A model generated the notes under the pieces. That model did no database searches, was not told the DNA's origin, and saw only the letters and a list, made by a program, of their open reading frames with translations. This document shows positions 10,464-20,762 of a stretch of DNA of 64,000 nt, one piece after another. The stretch's first letter is position 1. Each line of letters opens with the position of its first letter. Where the stretch lies: the NCBI GenBank assembly GCA_001695595.3, contig MBPM02000063.1, forward strand, positions 186,001 to 250,000, read 5' to 3'. The stretch comes from Plasmopara viticola. Its lineage: Eukaryota; Oomycota; Peronosporomycetes; Peronosporales; Peronosporaceae. A program made the translations under genes and the position numbers.

Positions 10464-11721
10464 GCAGATTGGTGTTTTGACCTCGTACCGCCGAATTTGC
10501 TAAAAACTGGGGAGTACGAAGCCAGTAGAGACCATTCACAAGGTCTGCTGTAGCCACAACTTGGTGGGAGACTTTGCGCGCAATGTCCATGCTTGGGCCA
10601 TCAAACACCATCTGAAACTTGCCACTCTTGTTGATCTGTGGCACCGAAAGCAAGTTCTTGTTCATCGCTGGCACGAACAAAACGTCCTTGATTCCAGTGT
10701 CGGACTCGATAGCATCGGGCAAGACCACGCGCTCAATGATGGTCCCGACACCCTTGATTGCAGTTTTTTTTTCGTCAGCGACCGAGAGCTCGCCAAAGTT
10801 GTGCTCTTCGAGTCTTGCAACCTTATCCTTGTTGTTGCATATATGATGCGTTGCACCACTATCAATTGCCCATATTCCAGGCAAATTTTTCGTTGTTGAA
10901 AGTCCGCACTCCAGCGAGACCGCAAACGTAACACGGTCGTAGTCGTATTGTTCGCTGGGTCTGTAGAGAACATTGTTTGCTCCGCGTCCACGAGCTTGGC
11001 CGCCGCGTCGAGCATTTCGATTCTCATCCTTCTGCTTGGTCCAGCATCGCTCCGCCGAATGCCCCAATTTTCCGCAGTATGCGCGCTGGCGATATTCTCG
11101 CTCCGTGCTAAACGCCTTTTCCACTTCCTCAGTCTTAACTGTGGTAGTTTTCGACCCTTGACGCCGAATGTGCTCGTTTGTCAGCACTTTAACCACATCC
11201 TGAGGACTCAACTCTGCATTGCTAATCTCCGAGTTGAGCACGACATTCTCATAGCTCTTGGGTAGACTTCGCAAAAGGCAGATTGCAGCGTCTTCGTCCT
11301 CCACTTTCGCGCCGATACTGGAAAGCTTTGCGCTGATATTGAGGACTTCATTGCAGTAATGCAAGACATTACCACCTTCGGCCATCTCCATGCTGAAGAG
11401 TTGTCGCTTCAAGTAGATGCGACCAGCCTTTTGCGAACCGCCGTACAGCGTCTTATTACGCACCCACGCAACCCACGCTTCCTCGCAGTCGTCAACGACG
11501 TGATGATAGTCCGCATCCATATGGAGCAGCATCAATCCAAAAGCAATGTTGCTTGTCCTGACATATTCGTTCGAGGCACGAGGGTCAACAAACGTCGGAG
11601 TCACCTCGCGGTTGACAACATGCCACAGCCTTGGTAAGAAACACGCCACGCATGTAGCGGTTCCACTTTGCATAGTTGTCGCCGTTGAATTTATCGATTG
11701 CGACCTTGGCCGAGACGTCAT
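10315..11721 (-). pseudogene. Gag, protease and pre-integrase of B-2
   Basis: The 468-residue frame holds most of Gag ([27 protein letters not shown]), knuckle [14 protein letters not shown] (first Cys of CCHC present as AYC, so altered), protease [12 protein letters not shown] with intact DSG, and [16 protein letters not shown] of the integrase zinc region. The first 28 residues are in the wrong frame. The true N-terminus ([15 protein letters not shown]) lies one frame over because of a slip at about 11637. The true start would be the PBS ATG at about 11746. Confidence 0.85.
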
Positions 11722-11749
11722 GCACCGAGGTCATGCTTAGGCTCATAAC

Positions 11750-12108
11750 CTGTTAGAAAGGCGAGCAGATCGAAGGCAAAAAGTTGAGGCGTGTAGTGAA
11801 GAGTCTGCGCGAGGGAGAACTGAGTGGAGACACTTGTGAGGAAGGAAAAAAATTTCAAAGTGAGTGTATTCATTTGGTCCTTAGTTCACAACTTTTGCTA
11901 CATCTAAGCCATTCATTTATCTAAGCCAATCAGAAGATTTTACCATTCGGGCGCAATCATCTTCCCATCCGGGCGTAATCATCTTGAGTGCGCCTGTCCA
12001 TGTGCCTAATCATGACGCTATCGTTGTTTGTTTACCGTCGGACAGCCGCTCGTATTGGACAGCCTCGGAAACCGGAATATAACTGAGGGTAACCGGTTAC
12101 CTTCAATA
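11750..12108 (-). repeat. 5' LTR of B-2 (type I)
   Basis: This 359-bp LTR runs from TATTGAAGGTAACCGG at 12108 to TAACA at 11750, followed by a PBS reading GGTTATGAGCCTAA. The likely start region is TCACTTTGAAATTTTTTTCC, an approximate oomycete Inr-FPR match. Confidence 0.92.
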
Positions 12109-12253
12109 AAGATGGCCAAGTGGTGCTCGAGTACTGTCCAGCTCAAGATATGCTGGCCGACATCATGACAAAGTCTATTCCAGCAACACAATTCTGCAAA
12201 CTTCGGAGCATGCTCGGCATCCAAGCACAAAAGGCTGTCGAGTCGAGTGGGAG
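12109..12253 (+). pseudogene. RNase H C-terminus of A-2 (continuation)
   Basis: This continues A-2 after B-2. The frame reads VVLEYCPAQDMLADIMTKSIPATQF and KAVESSG and runs into the LTR. The polypurine tract GAGTGGGAG immediately precedes the 3' LTR at 12254. Confidence 0.85.
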
Positions 12254-12360
12254 TGTTGTCGAAGATGTTGGCGAAGAAACGCCTCGACCAGCGTGTGTGT
12301 ATCGGTATGTACCAGTATCTGCAATCAGTTGATGACTGCTTGGATGAATGGGTTCAAGAT
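12254..12360 (+). repeat. Truncated 3' LTR of A-2
   Basis: The first 107 bp of a family A LTR (TGTTGTCGAAGATGTTGG...) end abruptly at GGTTCAAGAT, where the non-copia sequence starts. Confidence 0.88.
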
Positions 12361-12421
12361 AAATAGGCGATATATCACCTACTCCTACGGCGCTAGCCAC
12401 CCTTGTCTTCTGGATTCTTAC

Positions 12422-12552
12422 AGCGCTACATTAAATCCATACACAGGCTCACATGTGGTGCCAAAAACACGCGCATTATCCATTGTGGGGCTAAGCTGGT
12501 GCAGTGCTTCATTTATACCAACTCGATCCAAAAACTCCACTCGAGAAGAGGC
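12422..12552 (-). other. Possible exon or gene relic
   Basis: The minus strand is open for 44 codons (including VEFLDRVGINEALHQL and ARVFGTTCEPVYGF). It is bounded by TTGTAG on its left in reading order and GTAAG on its right. These could be splice sites, or Gln codons turned to TAG and TAA. Another 20 open codons precede the TAG. I do not recognise the protein. The length is compatible with chance. Confidence 0.2.
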
Positions 12553-12782
12553 CTACAACGGACACTCGTAAAGTGCAAAGTTGATGAGTACACTATGGGT
12601 AATAGATATTCTTTTTTAATACTTTGAGTTATCCGATGCCTAAACAGCGTAATATGCAATGATTATTATTGTTGATAGATCTGAAAGTATGAACTTATTG
12701 CTCATATCAACTGCGGCGCCCGCGGTCACAACTTATAATTCGTGGAACTTTACTTCGAAGACGAAGAAGCTAGACAGCAGGA

Positions 12783-12808
12783 ACGGGGGCTTGATAAGAA
12801 GCCCCCGT
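12783..12808. repeat. Perfect 10-bp inverted repeat
   Basis: ACGGGGGCTT and AAGCCCCCGT are separated by a 6-base loop GATAAG, forming a strong GC-rich hairpin two bases from the edge of the A-3 LTR. No T-run follows. Its role is unknown. Confidence 0.7.
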
Positions 12809-12809
12809 A

Positions 12810-13062
12810 TTGGTAAAACGCAAAATGAATTTATTTTAAAGGTCCTTAGTTCGCAATTACATGCTACCTTTAAGCCAATGATCTATCTAAGCCAATCAGA
12901 GCGACTTACCATCCGAGCGCAATCATCTTCCCATCCCAAAGTCGATCTTTTGCCCATCTTGAACTGGCTCCTCCAAGCAGTCATCAATCGATTGCAGATA
13001 CCAGTACTTACCGATATGTAGTCGCTGGTCAAGGCGTTTCTTCGCCAACATTTTCGACAACA
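12810..13062 (-). repeat. 3' LTR of A-3
   Basis: A family A LTR of 253 bp starting TGTTGTCGAAAATG at 13062. About 25-30 bp of its 3' end are missing at the border with the non-copia region. Confidence 0.88.
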
Positions 13063-13742
13063 CTCCCACTCGACCCGACAGCCTTTTGTGCTTGAATGCC
13101 GAGCATGCTCCAAAGTTTGCAGAATTGTGTTGCTGGAATAGACTTCGTCATGATGTCGGCCAGCATATCTTGAGTTGGACAGTACTCGAGCACCACTTGG
13201 CCATCTTCCACCTTTTCGCGGATAAAGTGATAGCGAATGTCGATGTGTTTGGTGCGCTTGTGAAATTCGGGATTCTTGGCCAGCGCGATGGAACATTGGT
13301 TGTCTTCGTAGATCTTGATCGCTTGACTACTTGATAGTTCACCAAGCTCGCACAGGAAACTTTTCAACCAAGTCGCCTCTTGAGCTGCTTCCGCTAAAGC
13401 CATGTACTCTGCTTCTGTCGAAAAAAGTGCCACAGTCCGTTGTTTCTTGCTTCTCCAGCTGACGCAACCTCCAATCATCATGAAAGCATAGCCGCTTGTG
13501 CTTCGTCGAGTTTTCAGATCGCCTGCCCAATCTGCATCTGAATAGCCTCAAAGTACTTCTTGGTCTTGAGCTTGAAACGTAATGCCATGCGTCTTTGTTC
13601 TTTGCACGTATCTGCAAACCCTTTTGAGTGCCTGCCATTGAGTTGGACATGGGTCCGAAGCAAATTGACTGAGTACTCCCACTGAGGCTGCTAGGTCCGG
13701 CCGAGTCCCAACCATCAAGTACATGAAGCAACCAACGGCATT
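13029..13742 (-). pseudogene. RNase H of A-3
   Basis: The frame 13029-13481 (150 aa) contains [48 protein letters not shown] and LEYCPTQDMLADIMTK, with RH acidic residues E (STEAEY) and D (EDNQ) in place. The frame runs through the polypurine tract into the LTR. The segment 13482-13742 carries the first RH Asp region and RT connection in a shifted frame. Confidence 0.83.
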
Positions 13743-14861
13743 TCAATATGGGACTTTTGCCATTGTCTCTTCATGGCAACACCCTCCTTCGCACATGGCT
13801 TTGGTCAACTTGAGTCCTGGATCTTGAGGTGTCCGGACGAGATTACTGTTTTCCATGCCGAACTTTTTCAACATGTCACTCGCAAACTTAGTCTGGCGAA
13901 TAGACACGTTACCAGTCGAAGTTTCTCGATCAATTTCCATTCTCAAAAAGAACTTGAGTCTACCAAGATCTGTCATTTCGAATCGCTAGCTGACTACTTT
14001 CTCAGTCGTATTTAGCAGCTTATCATTGTTACTTGCGAGCACCAGGTCATCAACATAGAGCGCCACTAGGATCAAGTCACGATCATTCCGCTTGACATAA
14101 ATGCAATGGTCTGCATCACACTTCTTGAACTTCATCCCCATCACAAATGCGTCAATTGTCTGATTCCACATTCGCGGTGACTGCTTCAAACCATAAAGGG
14201 AGCGCCTTAGCTGATAGACGTAATTTGGGTACACGTCGTTGACATATCCATCCGGTTGCACCATGTAAATGTCCTCGTCTAGAGTGCCGTTGAGAAAGGC
14301 TGTCTTGACGTCCATCTGATGCAACGTCAAATTGTACTTGGCCGACAGACTTAGTAAAATCCTGATCGATGTAAGCTTGGCCACTGGTGCAAAAGTCTCT
14401 TCGTAGTCGACACCATACTTTTGAGAAAAGCCTTTGGCCACGAGTCGTGCCTTGAACCGCTCGATCTCTTCAGCTTGGTTTTCCTTGATTCGGAAGACTC
14501 ATCTACAGCCGATAGCCTTACGACTCTTTGACAGCGGTACCAAATCCCATGTCTTGTTCTTGCAAATAGAACTCACTTCAGCATCACACCCCTCTTTCCA
14601 TTCGGCCGCGTTGCTGGATTCCATTGCCGACTTGAAGGTTGTCGGCATTTCTCCCACTGAATCCACAACGAAGGCCGCTTCGAAATCTCGGGCCGTTGCC
14701 GACATTTCCTCCAGCGATTGATAGCGACTTGGCCTCTTTGCTGTTGGAACTTGCGCCGCTTTTTCTAGTGATTGGTTTCTCTGGTGTCGTTTACTACCAG
14801 GCTCAAAATCCAAATCCACAATAGGCTGCGTTTGAGAGTGCTGCTTGTCTTTAGGAACCAT
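13743..14861 (-). pseudogene. Reverse transcriptase of A-3
   Basis: Three pieces are visible. 14499-14861 has the linker with RYQSLEEMSATARDFE and KNKTWDLVPL. 13986-14441 has [32 protein letters not shown] and LYVDDLVLAS, with the catalytic YVDD. 13743-13976 has the MTDLGRLKFFL thumb. Stops separate the pieces: one replaces the Trp region near 14498 and one follows EKVVS at 13986. Confidence 0.85.
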
Positions 14862-15896
14862 GTCTTCATCATGCGTTGCGTTTTCATTTTCCGAGCGGTC
14901 GAACTCAGCTATATCGGTCTCGTCAAATACAGTTTCTGACGACTTGGTACTTGGTATCTTGTCGTCAATAGTATCTTCTATGAATTTTGCGTCCCGACTT
15001 ATCAGAACGCGACCGCTAACAACTTCTTCAAACCCGTATGCTTTTTCATGTTCTGAATAGCCAAGAAAACGACACCGAGCCGAACGAGCATCAAACTTGG
15101 ATCGTTTCTCTTAAGGAATTGAGACGTAAGCAAGGCAGCCAAATACCTTTAAATTTGCTAACAAAGGCTTCTTGCCAGTCCACAGTTGAAACGGCGACAC
15201 ATCATGATCAACGGCTCGTGTTGGACATCATTTGCGAAGAAACGCAGCAGTTCAAAGAGCTTCACTCCAATAAGGTTTTGGAAGACCAGCTTGCTCCAGC
15301 ATACACCGTCCACATTCAACGAAAGTACGATTCATGCGTTCTGCAACCCCATTTAGTTGTGGTGTGTATGGTGGTGTAAACTTCTGAATGATTCCACGCT
15401 CTGCACAAAACTTTGCCATTGCTCCAGAACTGAATTCGCCACCATTATCACAACAAAGTGATTTGACGCGCATGTTGGTCTGGTCGCAACGAAAGTAGCA
15501 AACTTGTCGGCCACCTCAGACTTGTTTCATAGCAAGTAAACAGCACAAAAGTGCGATTTCTCGTCATTAAAAGTGACGAAATATTGCTTACCACTGAACG
15601 TTTCTGTCTGCATAGGTCCACACACATCGCTGTGAATGACTTCGAGCACTTTTGTCGCCCGATTTGGTGACGATTTCATGAAGCTTACCCGTGTCTGTTT
15701 GACAAGAGCGCATCCTTTACACAGCTCCTACTTGCTAACAGACTTCAGGTCAATACCTGCTCCACAGCCTTTTGAAACAATTGTAAAAGACAACCGTGAC
15801 CAATGTGACCTAGCCGAAGGTGCAAGTGGTACGACGTGGTGTCCCCATGGCATCCCAACGAGCTAGTCAAGATGACCTCGTCCACAATAATTGGCT
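14862..15896 (-). pseudogene. Integrase of A-3 (degenerate)
   Basis: Fragments include RVKSLCCDNGGEFSSG with NGVAERMNRTFVECGRCMLE (15252-15473: second Asp and Glu of the DDE triad) and the LRLGHIGHGCLLQL zinc region (15745-15939). Several frameshifts lie between them and no frame spans the domain. Confidence 0.78.
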
Positions 15897-17195
15897 TCAT
15901 GCAGAGCTTGAACAGCCCCTTTCCTTCACGAGCGCCCAACTTCCAGCGAAAACCTTTACTTCAGCAAAGCAGCCGTCGCGCTCAAACGTAACAGGACCAA
16001 CATCCTTTGTAAAGCGTCCAACGGAGAATAAATTGCGCGAAAGTTTGGGAATGTGCCAAACCGAAGTGAGAACTCCCTTCTTCATTCCGCGAGGCGCAAA
16101 CATCGACATAACAATGTCACCCGTTTCCACAGCTTGAACCACGCCATCATCCGCGAGATGCACATCCACTGGGTCAATTCTCTTGTACTTTATTATGTAC
16201 GCCTTCGAGTATGTCATGTGTCGAGTGGCCCCCGAGTCAACTAGCCACACACAGCTCGACTTGGTGGAATAGGCAGCTTCACCAACCGAAAAAAGATAGT
16301 CGCCAGAGTCGTCATCGCTACTCTGCGCGACACTAGCACGCTGCGGTCGCTGTCGTTCCGCATTGTCACGAATTCGAGCCGGGCACTTGGCAATCCAATG
16401 CCCATGCTCTCCACAATAGTGGCAAGTACTGCTTGCCTTCACTGACGCTTGTCGTCCCTTGCGTCGTCCATTGTCCGCCATTGCAAATGATTGACCTTGG
16501 CTGTGCGCGACTCCATCGATGCCGCCATCTTGCCCTTTGCGCTTAAAGTCTTCGTGTAACAGCCAAGACGTGACGAGCTCCCACGATAACGAGTCGGCTC
16601 TTGACTCGAGTGCCGTGATAAGAAACGCGTACGACTCGCTGAGACTTGCCAAAAGCGTAATCAACGGGTCGTCCTCGCTAACCGGAGCACCCGCAGCGTC
16701 GAGCTGCTCCGCCAGTGTCTTCATCTTGTTAATGTGCGCGAGCACATCTTCTCCTTCATCCATCTTGGCCGTGAAGAAGCGACGACGAAGAAAGAGCTTA
16801 TTCGCAAGGTTCTTCTTCTCGAAGTGTCCTCCAAGCCGCAACCATGCATCGTGTTTCCCACTTGCCGAACGAACCAACGGCAGCTGCAAATCCTCCATCG
16901 CAAGACAGATGATCGCGAGCGCCTTCCTCGACTTGCGCTTGAATGTGTTTTGGTCCAGCGCAGTAGTCAGGTGTTCCAGCTTGATCTCCCCGCTCACCAC
17001 TTCCCACAAGTCGCGCTCCTTCAGCACCATCTGCATCTTGAACTTCCATGTGTGAAAGTTTGTTCCATCGAACTTGTTGATGCGGTTGGTCGTGGAAGTG
17101 TCCATGGCGAGGGCGAAGTCGGTGTCGGAGTTTAAGAAGGCGGAGCTTGGGCTAAAATGCAAAGTGAATAAATTTAAAAGGTCCTTAGTTCGCAA
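15897..17195 (-). pseudogene. Gag-protease of A-3 with LTR-derived start
   Basis: The 432-residue frame begins in the LTR (MRTKDLLNLFTLHF) because the deletion at 17153 fuses U3/R sequence to Gag in frame. It contains RINKFDGTNFHTWKFKMQM, the full helical Gag, knuckle CHYCGEHGHWIAKC, protease WLVDSGATRHMT and LSRNLFSVGRFTKDVGPVTF. It slips at AEVKVFAGSWAL inside the pre-integrase region. Gag and PR motifs are complete. The fused start is an accident of deletion, and the internal MDTSTTNRIN is the more natural start. Confidence 0.88.
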
Positions 17196-17370
17196 CTACA
17201 TGCTACCTCTAAGCCAATGATTTATCTTAGCCAATCAGACCGACTTATCATCCGGGCGCAATCATCTTCCCATCCCGAAACCGATTTTTTGCCCATCTTG
17301 AACCTGCTCCTTCAAGCAGTAATCAATTGATTGCAGATACCAGTACTTAGTACCGGTATCTTCGACAACA
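17154..17370 (-). repeat. LTR shared by A-4 (3') and A-3 (5')
   Basis: A 217-bp family A LTR that starts TGTTGTCGAAGATACC at 17370, directly after the A-4 polypurine tract, and runs into A-3 Gag at 17153. About 40 bp near its 5' end and its U5 end plus PBS are deleted. Confidence 0.87.
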
Positions 17371-17575
17371 CTCCCACTCGACTCGTCAGCCTTCGCCTTC
17401 TGTATACCATGCTTGCTTCGGAGTATACAAAACTGCATCGCAGGAATCGGCTTGGTCATTATGTCGGCTAGCATGTCGAGAGTAAAGATGTACTCGTGAA
17501 TCACTTGACCATCTTCAACCTTTTCACGTACAAAATGGTAACGAATGTCGATGTGCTTAGTTCGTTTATGAGCCT
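17371..17575 (-). pseudogene. RNase H C-terminus of A-4
   Basis: In the minus strand, HKRTKHIDIRYHFVREKVEDG is followed by LDMLADIMTKPIPAMQF and KADESSGSVVED, ending in the GAGTGGGAG tract next to the LTR. About ten codons between KIYA (across B-3) and HKRTK are missing, so a deletion predates or accompanied the B-3 insertion. Confidence 0.83.
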
Positions 17576-17580
17576 CCAGC

Positions 17581-17839
17581 TGTTGAATGAGCTGAAGGAG
17601 GCGAAAGGAAGAAGCGAAGAGTCTGCGCGGAGGAGGACCGGAGCGAAGACACTTAAGCAGGGGAAGGAATATTTGGAAGTGATTGATTTAATGGGGCTTA
17701 CACTTCTACTTCTCGTAACCACTCCTTCTACATAACGTAATTACTTTAAACCGAAAAAATTAAAAACTATGTTAAACCACGGTTCGGATTGAACCGAGTT
17801 TGGGTTGTGTATATTACCAGAAACTTATTTCGCTCAATA
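17581..17839 (-). repeat. 3' LTR of B-3 (type III)
   Basis: A 259-bp LTR from TATTGAGCG at 17839 to TTCAACA at 17581. The adjoining polypurine tract reads TTAAGGGGGCG on the minus strand. Confidence 0.9.
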
Positions 17840-17882
17840 CGCCCCCTTAATGCGAACACGCATGTATGCCGAGCTCTTCCAT

Positions 17883-19193
17883 CTAGTCTTTGTGGCGCGG
17901 TCCTGGTAGCCCCTTCGTCATGATGTCCGCCAGCATGATCGCAGTCTCGCAGTACTCCAACTTCACTTCACCGCGCTTGACCTCATCACGAATGTGGTGA
18001 TACTTGATGTCGATGTGCTTGGCCCGACGATAATTTATTGGATTCTTCGTCATCTTGATACACGACTGGTTGTCTTCCATGATCTTTAGCTCGGGCTCCG
18101 ACTTGTCCATAGCTGCAGCTAGAATCTCGCAGAGTAGACGATGCACCCATTTGCCTTCTTGAATCGCAAGACTTAGCGCGATATACTCCGCTTCGCTCGT
18201 AGACAGTGACACACTTGACTGCTTCTTGCTTTTCCAGCTTACAGGAGCACCCATCAGCATAAACACATAGTCCGAAGTCGACTTGCGGTCAGCATGATCT
18301 CCAGCCCAATCCGCGTCGAAATATCCACGAAAGTTCAATATGTTGCCAGGCTTGAAGCAAAGACCGTGCGACTTGGTTCCTTGCAGATAGCGTAGAATGC
18401 GCTTAACTGCAATCCAATGCTCGGCTTGTGGGTTCTCAATGAGGCGCGAAATGTAGCCAACAGCGAAAGCAATGTCTGGACGTGTCGCGGTCGCCAAGTG
18501 CATGAGAGCACCCACTGCTTTACGAAATAAAGCATTAACTCTGGATGTTGCGTTGCTCGAAACGAGTCGGAAACTTATGTCCGTTGGACTTATCAAAGCC
18601 TTGCAGTCGTCCATGCCAAAACGCTCGCGAATATCATCCACGTAGCGTCGCTGGCACAGAGCCAAACTGCCGTCAGCATTGTCCACCAGCTCGAGGCTCA
18701 GAACAAACGCACACTTGCCGCTGTCCGTCATCTCAAAGCGCGTCTTTAAGTCCCTTTTGGACTGCGCAATAAGTTCACTTGAGCTGCCAGTAATCAGCAC
18801 ATGATCTACGTACACCACCAAAAATACACACTTGCCGTCTGTAACTTTGATGTAAAGGCATGGGTCGAATTGGGATACTTGGAAATCGATCGAACATACA
18901 AACTCGACGAACGTCTCGTTCCATACGCGCAAATCTTGTTTCAGGCCGTAAACCGCCTTCATCAACTTCAAACAATTGTGGTCACCGTCGAGCTCCATTC
19001 CTTCGGGAACCACACAATACACGACTTCTTTCATCACGCCGTACAGGAACGCTGTCACCACATCAAGTTGATTTAGAGGCCACCCGAAGAACTTGGTCAA
19101 GCTGATCACCAGTCGCAATGTCTCATACTTGACAACAGGCGAGAACGTTTCCGTATAATCGATGCCGTATTTTTGCTTGAATCCTTTAGCCAC
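17883..19193 (-). pseudogene. Reverse transcriptase and RNase H of B-3 (436-residue open frame)
   Basis: This is the longest uninterrupted family B frame. It begins MAKGFKQKYGIDYTETFSPV and has QLDVVTAFLYGVMKEVVYC, the palm, then VVYVDHVLITG. The catalytic YVDD is YVDH, so the second Asp is lost. RNase H follows with FDADWAGD, STSEAEYIALS and MEDNQSCIKM, and the tail HIDIKYHHIRDEV and YCETAIMLADIMTKGLPGPRH is complete. It stops shortly before the polypurine tract. RT should be inactive although the frame is open. RNase H looks intact. Confidence 0.9.
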
Positions 19194-20061
19194 GAAACGC
19201 GCCTTGACTTCTCGATGGATCCGTCGGCCTTGCGCTTAATCTTGAACATCCACTTGGTTCCAATGGCTTGCTGTCCGGTGGGCAGTTTAGCTGGTCGAAA
19301 CACACCACGAAGGTGCAACGAGTCCAGTTCTGCATGGATCGCCTTGCGCCAGTGAACTTGGTCAGGCCCGCTAACAGCATCTTGAAATGTCATTGGTTCT
19401 GACAGATCGCCGGCTTTGACCGCGTTTGCACTTGCTCGCCAAAAGACAGGAGGGGTAGAGTCATCACCCGATGTGGCTTTCTCTTCTTCATCCGCGGGAA
19501 AACGTGATGTCCGCTCGACTGATCTGCTTGGCTCGGCGTTCGTTTGACCTTTCAGGAGCACTTCCTTCTTCAAGTCCAGCTCCGTGATGCTAATGGTTGG
19601 TGCTTGTCGAGTTGCGATCAGTATTCGTCACACTTGTACGCTCCTTGCGCTTTCCCGCCAACTTGAAGATCATTGAGTGAGCTGCATCCAGATCACTAAT
19701 GCTTAGCGAGTCGAGGTCGAAATCGTCGTCGTCATCTTCATGGTCACCACTATTCTTATCCAAGACGCCGAAACTTGATTCGTCGAAGGTGACACCGCGA
19801 GTAATCACCACTTGTCCAGCCTCAATATCAAAGACCCTATATGCTTTGGACACCTATTCGTAACCCACGAAGATCCCTGCACGAGCCTTGGGGTCCCACT
19901 TGAGCCGCTTTTCTTTTGGAGTGAGAACGTAAGTCCGGCACCCAAAAACACGCATATGTTTGACGCTTGGCTTGAACTTGAGCACGATCTTAAAAGGAGT
20001 CTTGTCGTTGATCTTGGGCGACGGAAGTCGATTCTTGATGTACGTGGCCACCATAACAGCT
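19106..20061 (-). pseudogene. Integrase C-terminal part and IN-RT linker of B-3
   Basis: Fragments include IKNRLPSPKINDKTPF, HMRVFGCRTYVLTPKEKRLKW and ARAGIFVGYE up to a stop near 19854. Then come MSKAYRVFDIEAGQ with the acidic DDDDDFDLDSL linker (19590-19853) and the start of RT (KWMFKIKRKADGS, 19106-19573). A frameshift at about 19205 separates it from the long RT frame. Confidence 0.8.
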
Positions 20062-20762
20062 TCACCCCAAAAAACGCTTGTCCAACTTAGCATGGTGCAA
20101 TATGCTGCGGCCGATTGTGACAATGGTCCGGATGGCGCGCTCTGCTGTGCCGTTGGTCCGATGTCCATATGGCACCGTGGTTTGCTGCTCGATAACTTCA
20201 TCTTCGTAGAAAACTTGAAGCGAGCTAGTTGCGAACTCGCGGGCTCCGTCGTGTTGTACAAACTTGACCTTCTTGCCGAACTGTTTCTGCACCATCAAGA
20301 TGTACTTTTTGACACAGTCCTCACTCCCAGACTTGGCACGCAGGCAGGAAACCTTCATGCACCCGCTAGCTTCATCCACGATCAGCAAGAGATACTTGCT
20401 CCGAGAGAATTTATTTCCATGGGTCCACAGATGTCGAAGTGGAGCAGCTTAAAGGTGTCATAGTTGCGCTTGTCCCGGTTGCTTGGAAATGGTTTTTGAA
20501 CCATCTTTTCTTGCTGACACCCTCGGCATGCACCTGATCCACTTATCTTAATAGGCACGTTTACATCCTTGATCATATTGGTGGTCACCATCTTGCGAAG
20601 CACGTCGACTGGAGCATGGCCCATCCGTGCGTGCAAGTCGGCACCCCTGTTTCCACGTGTAGTCGCATTTATCAAGCGCTGTGCCGTGCGAAGCCAATAC
20701 AGTCCATCCATGAGATCTGCTATGGCCACCACTTGTTGCGAGGATTTCCGCGCAATGTGCAT
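20062..20762 (-). pseudogene. Integrase core of B-3
   Basis: 20382-20762 has [17 protein letters not shown] and [16 protein letters not shown] (zinc-binding region), then [13 protein letters not shown] (first Asp). 20062-20388 has [14 protein letters not shown] (second Asp) and [14 protein letters not shown] (Glu). The catalytic triad is thus present but in two frames, separated by a slip near 20385. Confidence 0.85.

Larger units (their letters stand above)
7335..12108 (-). mobile_element. Complete family B element B-2 (type I LTRs)
   Basis: Both LTRs (7335-7675 and 11750-12108), PBS and a purine-rich tract are present, flanked by the 5-bp duplication AAGAT. It is inserted in the RH of A-2. 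The LTRs differ by a 17-bp deletion plus substitutions, so the insertion is not recent. The coding region is broken in several places. Confidence 0.95.
3190..12360 (+). mobile_element. Family A copia element A-2, split by B-2
   Basis: This plus-strand element has a 5' LTR at 3190-3465, coding region 3522-7334, then RH end and a truncated 3' LTR at 12109-12360. B-2 is inserted in RH with target duplication AAGAT (7330-7334 and 12109-12113). Removing B-2 rejoins GAAAAGGTGGAAGAT to GGCCAAGTGG in frame. The 3' LTR stops about 107 bp in, at the non-copia region. Confidence 0.93.
12361..12809. other. Non-copia stretch, probably old host DNA
   Basis: About 450 bp match neither family in any other part of the window. 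The stretch is flanked by two truncated family A LTR ends, as expected after deletion between elements. It holds a short possible exon on the minus strand and a perfect GC-rich hairpin, listed separately. No gene was recognised. Confidence 0.6.
12810..17370 (-). mobile_element. Family A element A-3, last of a tandem array
   Basis: The minus strand reads LTR (17370-17154), Gag-PR, IN, RT, RH, polypurine tract and LTR (13062-12810). Its upstream LTR is at the same time the 3' LTR of A-4, whose polypurine tract and RH end abut it at 17371. The 3' end of both LTRs is trimmed. A deletion at 17153/17154 removes PBS and U5. Confidence 0.9.

Noticed and set aside
3190..12360. A-2 long frame as a functional integrase gene
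   Set aside because: It lacks its own start, is entered by frameshift, and belongs to a pol region broken on both sides.
12783..12808. Rho-independent terminator
   Set aside because: A strong stem-loop but no T-run follows, and the context is eukaryotic.
12659..13021. 120-codon plus-strand frame in the non-copia island running into an LTR
   Set aside because: More than half is LTR sequence read antisense, and the rest shows no motif. It is an open frame by chance.
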